A DNA stretch of 64,000 nucleotides, from NCBI RefSeq assembly GCF_002906575.1, contig NZ_CP026309.1, positions 2,914,001 to 2,978,000 of the forward strand, given 5' to 3'. The translations under genes and the position numbers were made by a program. The DNA is from Salinigranum rubrum. Lineage in GTDB: Archaea > Halobacteriota > Halobacteria > Halobacteriales > Haloferacaceae. Below the pieces are notes generated by a model. It saw only the letters and a list, made by a program, of their open reading frames with translations. It searched no databases and was not told the DNA's origin. Positions 59,734 to 64,000 of this stretch are shown piece after piece; position 1 is the first letter of the stretch, and every line of letters begins with the position of its first letter.

Positions 59734-60381
59734 TTACATCGCGCCCGCGGAGGCGATACCGACGTTGGGAACCTCCCACGGCTCGGAGACGACGGCCGCG
59801 TCGGGCTGGTAGCCGCGTTCGAGCGCCGAGAGGACGCCCCCGACACCGCCGTCCTCCTCCTCGATGGTGGTCTGGAGGATCAGGTCGCCCGCGAGTTCGA
59901 CGCCGAGTTCGTCGAGCATCTCGACGGCGTGGACGAACGCCGCGATTCCGCCCTTCATGTCGGCGCTCCCCCGGCCGTACAGCCGTCCGTCGTCGACCTC
60001 CCCACCCCACGGGTCGTACGTCCACTCGTCGTCGTCGACCGGGACGACGTCGACGTGACCGCTGAAGCCGAGCGACCGTCCCTCACCGGCGCCCGCACGG
60101 ACGGCGGCGACGTTCGGGCGGCCCTCGTACCCCACCCGCGTGTACGACGTCGTCTCGAAGTAGCCCGGATGGTCACGGAGCGCGTCGGGGTCTGGCTCCC
60201 ACACGTCGGGGGCGAGCCCCAGCGAACCGAACTTCTCGACGACGTGTTCTTGCACCGCGGCCTCCTCTCCGGTCACCGATGGCGTGCTGACCAGCGTCCG
60301 GAGGAAGTCGATCATCCGGTCGCGTTCGGCGTCGATGTGCGTCCGCAGCCCCCGCCTGTCGACACTCGTCGTGCGCACCAC
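59734..60381 (-). pseudogene. Truncated M20 family peptidase (ArgE/DapE type)
   Basis: Only the N-terminal half of an M20 metallopeptidase remains, 215 residues where 400-430 are usual. Metal-site motifs are present: LGFSGHVDVVP, then GRGSADMKGGIAAFV and TTIEEEDGGVGG. The frame ends at a TAA after GIASAGAM, at the point where the family continues with Tyr/Phe-Arg-x-Thr-Val; the bases after TAA still read FRITV and then diverge. The dimerisation domain and last metal ligand are missing, so it should be inactive. A deletion next to the convergent MFS gene is likely. Confidence 0.8.
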
Positions 60382-60694
60382 TCACACGAGCCCATACAGT
60401 GGTTTCGGTCGTCGGTCGGAAGTCAGAAGCGACGACGACTCCCCTGGGTCGCTCGTCGGTGGTGTCCACGCCGCCTTCGGCCATAACCTCGTGTTAACAC
60501 GCCCGACGCGAGGACCGTGTGCGCCGGGCCGCGCGACGGTGAGCCCGCCAGCGAGCGCCGCTCTCACCGACGACGGTCACTCGCCACCGACGGTCGCGTG
60601 CAGTGATATAACCGACAGATAACGGCGCGAGGGGCCCCCTCGTGGGCCGGAAAGTCGCAATTTACTTTTTGTATCACTCGACAAGCGCTCCCCA
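60382..60694. other. Intergenic region with promoter only
   Basis: No gene is seen. A TTTACTTTTTGTATCAC element near 60661-60677, about 18-34 nt before the ATG at 60695, is the only AT-rich stretch and probably the promoter of the downstream lipoprotein. The rest is unremarkable, including a GTGTTAACAC palindrome at 60492-60501. Confidence 0.5.
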
Positions 60695-61720
60695 ATGAAC
60701 CGGCGAACGTTCGTCGTCCTTCTCGGTGCGGTCGCGGGCTGTAACTCGGTCGCCTCGCCCGACCCGTCGAGCGAGACACCGACGGCGGCACCGACGCGCA
60801 CGCGGACGGCCGCGAGCACACCGCAAGCCACCGAGACGGGAACGCCCGCGTCGACGGAGGCGCCGACGTCCACGGAAGCACCGACGGAGACGGAACAGCC
60901 GTCACCGACCGAAACCGAAACGTCCGAGCCGACGGGAGCGGAGCGGCGGGCCGCACGACGGATCGAACAGGCGAAGACGCAGCTGACGGACGTCGTCGAG
61001 ACGTTCACCGTCGAGTACGGGTCGGAACTCACGGCCGTGACCGCCGCGAGTCCCGACTTCCTCGACCGCTCGTACGAACTCCGGGCCGAACTCGCCGACG
61101 CACAGGGAGCGTACGTCGAAGCCGGGAACGCGGCCGCGACGGCCGAACAGACCCGCACCGCGAACCGGCTTCAGGGCTGCTGGCACTTCCTCGGCGACGC
61201 GCGAGACACCCAGATGAAGGTCGTCGAGGCGTACACCGAACTGGAGAGCGCGCGCGCCGCGTTCGAGGACAACGACCCGAGCACCGGGCGGACGGCCGCC
61301 GAGCAGATGCAGACGAGGAGACGGCAGGCGACGAACCGGCTCCAGACGCTCCGGGCGGAATCGTCCGTCGAGGACGCCTCGGTCATCGACAGCATCTCCG
61401 AGTCGGAGTACCAGAACAAGCTCGCACAGTTCGAGGCGGACATCGGCGTTTACGAGGACCTGGACGACACCCTCGACGAGTTCGCCGAGGGCATCAAGTG
61501 GTTCAGACTCGCCAAAATCGAGTTCGAGAAGGACGACCGGAACGTCCAGGACGCCGAGAGCAAGGCCAACGAGGCGCGAGTCGTCCTCGCCGACGTCTCG
61601 AACACGCTCACTTCGATGCTCAACGGCCTGGGCGACGACACCAGCCTCAAACCGGCGCTCAAGTCGCTCCGTTCCCTCGCGTCCGAGAAGGCGCGGGAGG
61701 CCGCGCGGATGGACAACTGA
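60695..61720 (+). CDS. Lipoprotein with Thr/Pro/Glu-rich linker and coiled helical domain
   Basis: 341 residues. Signal and lipobox RRTFVVLLGAVAGC (Cys near residue 16) precede about 65 residues of Thr/Pro/Ala/Glu (TETGTPASTEAPTS), a likely glycosylated stalk. The mature domain is helical, with segments such as RRIEQAKTQLTDVVETF, ELESARAAFEDNDP and EFEKDDRNVQDAESKANEAR indicating coiled coils. No family recognised. It is convergent with the arylsulfotransferase-like gene at 61801. Confidence 0.78.
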   Translation: MNRRTFVVLLGAVAGCNSVASPDPSSETPTAAPTRTRTAASTPQATETGTPASTEAPTSTEAPTETEQPSPTETETSEPTGAERRAARRIEQAKTQLTDVVETFTVEYGSELTAVTAASPDFLDRSYELRAELADAQGAYVEAGNAAATAEQTRTANRLQGCWHFLGDARDTQMKVVEAYTELESARAAFEDNDPSTGRTAAEQMQTRRRQATNRLQTLRAESSVEDASVIDSISESEYQNKLAQFEADIGVYEDLDDTLDEFAEGIKWFRLAKIEFEKDDRNVQDAESKANEARVVLADVSNTLTSMLNGLGDDTSLKPALKSLRSLASEKAREAARMDN

Positions 61721-61800
61721 GCCTCGAATCGACACCGTGACCGACCGAGAAGCGCTCGACCCCTGACCGGTCCGATACCCGCTTCGAGCGGTTTGCTCCT

Positions 61801-63267
61801 TCAGTCGCGTCGGTGGTCGACGACGCCGACACCCACGAGGCCGAGCGAGAGGATGGTGACGAGCAGTTGGAACTCGCCGAACCAGATGGGGAGACGGGGG
61901 ACGACGGCCTTGATGCCCACGAGCAACAGCGAGAGGCCGGGGATGTCCGCGGCGCTGAGTCCGCTGCTCGATGCGGGCGGCTGTGTCGACGGTGCCGGCG
62001 AGGTGGGGGTGGTATCGCTCGCCGTGGCGGTAGTCGTGTCCGTGCCGTTCTCGCTCTGCGGCGTCTCGTCTGCCGGCGCTTCGGCCGCGAAGCCACCGGC
62101 GACTTCACCCTCTGGAATCGGGTCGGCCTCGTACGGGATGAGGGGCGTGGCGTAGCTCCACACGACATCGCCCGCGGGCGTCACCTCGAACACGCGGCGG
62201 TTCAGCGAGTCGGTGACGAGCGTGTTCCCGTTGGGGAGGCGGTCGGCGTCACGCGGCCACTGGAGGACGAGCCCGCCGGCCTCTTCGAGCGTCCACGCCT
62301 CCTCCCACTCGCCCGACTCCGACCGGTGGAGTTCGACGATGCGGTCGTTCTCGCTGTCGGCGACTAACACGCGTCCGTCGCCGAGCCACTGCGGGTTGTG
62401 CTGGTGGTTCATCACGCTGGGGTCCCCGCAGCGGACGTCGCCGTCGTCGTCGAAGTCGGCGAGTTGCCCGCCTTTGGTACAGGAACTGTCACTCCCGCCG
62501 GGGTCCTCGTTGATCACCTCGACGACGCCCTCGCCGCGCTCGATGACGAGCAACTGGTTCGCGTTGCGGACCGAGACGAGGAAGCGCTCGTCGCCGATGT
62601 AGTCGACGTCGTTGATGTGGAGCCAGTCGCGTCGGGTCACGTCGGGAGGGGCGTCGTAGAATCCCGAGTCGGAGGCGTTCCACTGCCACTCGATGGTGCC
62701 ATCGGAGACGATGGCGATGCGTTCGTACTCCATGTCGGCGAAGACGAACCGTCCGTCACCCATCGGCTCGACGTCGTGCATCTCGCTGTGGGTCGGGCCG
62801 CGGATGGGGAACATGTACTCGGAGACGACCTCCGGCGTCGAGCCCGCGGAGGGGTCCAGAACGCGGTAGCCCGTCTTCGTGCAGGGCGGCTCGTACGGCT
62901 CACAGCCCGTCCGGTAGCCGTTGTGCATGAAGCCCGCGACGACGTTGCCGTTCTCCATCATGGTCGCGTCGAAGTAGCTGTCGCGGTCGTTGATCTTCCA
63001 GACCACCTCCTGGTCGTTGAGACGGTAGACGCTGCCTTGCTTCTGCCAGTTCGTTCCGCCGCCCTGCGAGCCGACGAGGACGTGCGGGCCGCCGCTGGGT
63101 GCGGCCGTCGCCGCGTCGGCCGACGACTGCTGTGTGGAGGTGCCGGTCACGCCCGATTCGGCCGCGGTCACGCTGCGTGTGGGTGCCGTCGCGGCACTGA
63201 CGGCGAGCGTCGAGGAGAGGACGACGAGGCCGACGAGGGCGAGGGCGACGCCACGGGAGAGTCTCAT
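61801..63267 (-). CDS. Secreted arylsulfotransferase (ASST) family protein with C-terminal anchor
   Basis: 488 residues. Signal peptide (VALALVGLVVLSSTLAVSA), then a beta-propeller of the ASST type: WKINDRDSYFDATMMENGN, HSEMHDVEPMGDGRFVFADME, RRDWLHINDVDYIG, NHQHNPQWLGDGRVLVADSEN and LQWPRDADRLPNGNTLVTDS. His and Arg residues recurring before the blades fit the family. A Thr/Pro/Ser linker and a final helix (PIWFGEFQLLVTILSLGLVGVGVV) would anchor it. Several Cys (CEPYEPPCTK) suggest disulfides. Whether it transfers sulfate is unknown. Confidence 0.87.
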   Translation of the reverse strand: MRLSRGVALALVGLVVLSSTLAVSAATAPTRSVTAAESGVTGTSTQQSSADAATAAPSGGPHVLVGSQGGGTNWQKQGSVYRLNDQEVVWKINDRDSYFDATMMENGNVVAGFMHNGYRTGCEPYEPPCTKTGYRVLDPSAGSTPEVVSEYMFPIRGPTHSEMHDVEPMGDGRFVFADMEYERIAIVSDGTIEWQWNASDSGFYDAPPDVTRRDWLHINDVDYIGDERFLVSVRNANQLLVIERGEGVVEVINEDPGGSDSSCTKGGQLADFDDDGDVRCGDPSVMNHQHNPQWLGDGRVLVADSENDRIVELHRSESGEWEEAWTLEEAGGLVLQWPRDADRLPNGNTLVTDSLNRRVFEVTPAGDVVWSYATPLIPYEADPIPEGEVAGGFAAEAPADETPQSENGTDTTTATASDTTPTSPAPSTQPPASSSGLSAADIPGLSLLLVGIKAVVPRLPIWFGEFQLLVTILSLGLVGVGVVDHRRD

Positions 63268-63353
63268 CGCGCAAGGGTTCGCATCCGGTCCGATGAAACT
63301 CTTCTGATGCGCCGTGGCGGACCGCGTAGCTCCGCATGGGGCCTGTACGGGCG

Positions 63354-64000
63354 TTACACCGACTCACGCGCCGGTGAGAGGCGTTCGACCATCCCCGCGG
63401 GCGGGCGGTCGAACCGGTCGGGGTGGAGGGTCCAGGCGAACGCTTCGAGCGTGTCGACGAGGCGCGGACCGGGGCGGTTGACGTAGTGATTCCCGTCGAC
63501 GACGTACACCCTCCCCTCGCGGACGGCCCGCAGGTCGTCCCACCCCGGACGCGCCGTGAGGTCAGAGAGCGTCTCCCGCGTGCGGTCGACGCCGAACCCA
63601 CACGGCGCGACGACGAGCACTTCGGGGTCCGTCTCCCGAACGCGTTCCCACTCGACGGGACCCGACTCCGCGCCCGCGGTCCCGAGTTCGAACCGCCCGC
63701 CGGCGCATTCGACGAGTTCGGGCACCCAGTGGCCGCTCACCATCACGGGGTCGAGCCAGTCGAGCACCGTCGCGGTCGGCCGGTCGTCGTCGGAGGGGAC
63801 GCGCGCACGGACGGCGTCGACCCGTTCGCGGAGGTCAGCGAGGAGGTCCGACGCCGCGTCCGCCCGACCGAGGACGCCGCCGAGCCTCTCGATGTCGTCG
63901 AAGACGTCGGCGAGCGAGTGGGGGTGCGTCGCGACGAGGTCGGCGTCGAGAGCGAGGTCCGCGAGCGTCCCCCGGACGACGCTCTCGTCGACGGCGCAGA
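63354..64000 (-). CDS. Cobalamin/metal-chelate ABC substrate-binding protein (BtuF-like), partial
   Basis: The gene runs off the right edge; 215 codons are visible at its 3' end. In frame are ADLVATHPHSLADVFDDIERLG, LLADLRERVDAVRARV, LDWLDPVMVSGHWVPELVECAG, VLVVAPCGFGVDRTRETLSDL and REGRVYVVDGNHYVNRPGPRLVDTLE, the pattern of periplasmic-binding-protein fold III (BtuF, FhuD). It would capture vitamin B12 or a corrinoid outside the cell, if the missing part has a signal peptide; some haloarchaeal versions are cytoplasmic. Partner permease genes would lie to the right. Confidence 0.83.
   Translation of the reverse strand, partial: CAVDESVVRGTLADLALDADLVATHPHSLADVFDDIERLGGVLGRADAASDLLADLRERVDAVRARVPSDDDRPTATVLDWLDPVMVSGHWVPELVECAGGRFELGTAGAESGPVEWERVRETDPEVLVVAPCGFGVDRTRETLSDLTARPGWDDLRAVREGRVYVVDGNHYVNRPGPRLVDTLEAFAWTLHPDRFDRPPAGMVERLSPARESV

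Noticed and set aside
60492-60501. GTGTTAACAC palindrome as an operator
   Set aside because: Short, about 190 nt from the nearest start on the right, and without a neighbouring regulator gene; not enough support.

Overview
This 64 kb window is chromosomal DNA from a halophilic archaeon (class Halobacteria). It is uniformly GC-rich with strongly GC-biased third codon positions, and the proteins are acidic. Promoters look archaeal, with TATA-like boxes 22-33 nt upstream of start codons and therefore probably leaderless transcripts. Gene orders are typical of haloarchaea: adk, DUF106, cmk and cbf5/truB followed by a tRNA-Pro; carA divergent from an Lrp regulator; idi overlapping a JAMM desampylase. 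I cannot name the genus. I see no rRNA, prophage, insertion sequence or convincing CRISPR array.

Layout. 0.1-8 kb: a GNAT acetyltransferase, 2-oxoacid dehydrogenase E1 subunits with an enoyl-CoA hydratase, carA/lrp, idi, a JAMM1-type desampylase and an SDR. 8-24 kb: kynureninase, two alpha/beta hydrolases, an AIR-synthase-like protein, several transporters, a histidine kinase, UspA proteins, an HxlR/NAD-binding divergent pair and a YeiH exporter. 23.9-29 kb: the adk-DUF106-cmk-cbf5-tRNA-Pro core, interrupted by a TetR module with two visible operators. 29-34 kb: a KaiC-like double ATPase overlapping a LOV-type sensor kinase. 34-40 kb: a complete sugar-type ABC importer operon ending in a class III CoA-transferase. 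41-48.6 kb: a thiamine island with the ThiR regulator, ThiD-ThiN, two different TenA proteins and two transporters. 48.6-64 kb: a second LOV sensor kinase, a formate/nitrite-family channel, MFS transporters, a spermidine-synthase-like membrane protein, a JAMM2-type protease, a flavodoxin, lipoproteins, an arylsulfotransferase-like protein and a partial cobalamin-binding protein.

How genes work together. The thiamine island joins synthesis and salvage (ThiDN, TenA-C, TenA-E) to a ThiN-sensing regulator and to SSS and Nramp-like carriers; similar sequence motifs lie upstream of three of its transcription units. The KaiC-like/LOV kinase pair is a candidate light-input module. Divergent regulator/target pairs (lrp/carA, hxlR/NAD-binding protein, tetR/SHOCT protein) each carry a visible palindromic or paired operator.

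Anomalies. Three transporter genes (12.4-13.7, 16.2-18.4 and 41.7-43.0 kb) are each split by what looks like one missing base in a C/G run. This common signature suggests sequencing indels, although homopolymer phase switching is not excluded. An M20 peptidase is truly truncated. The CoA-transferase carries a 57-bp in-frame insertion flanked by 9-bp direct repeats. The idi product lacks the usual catalytic cysteine.
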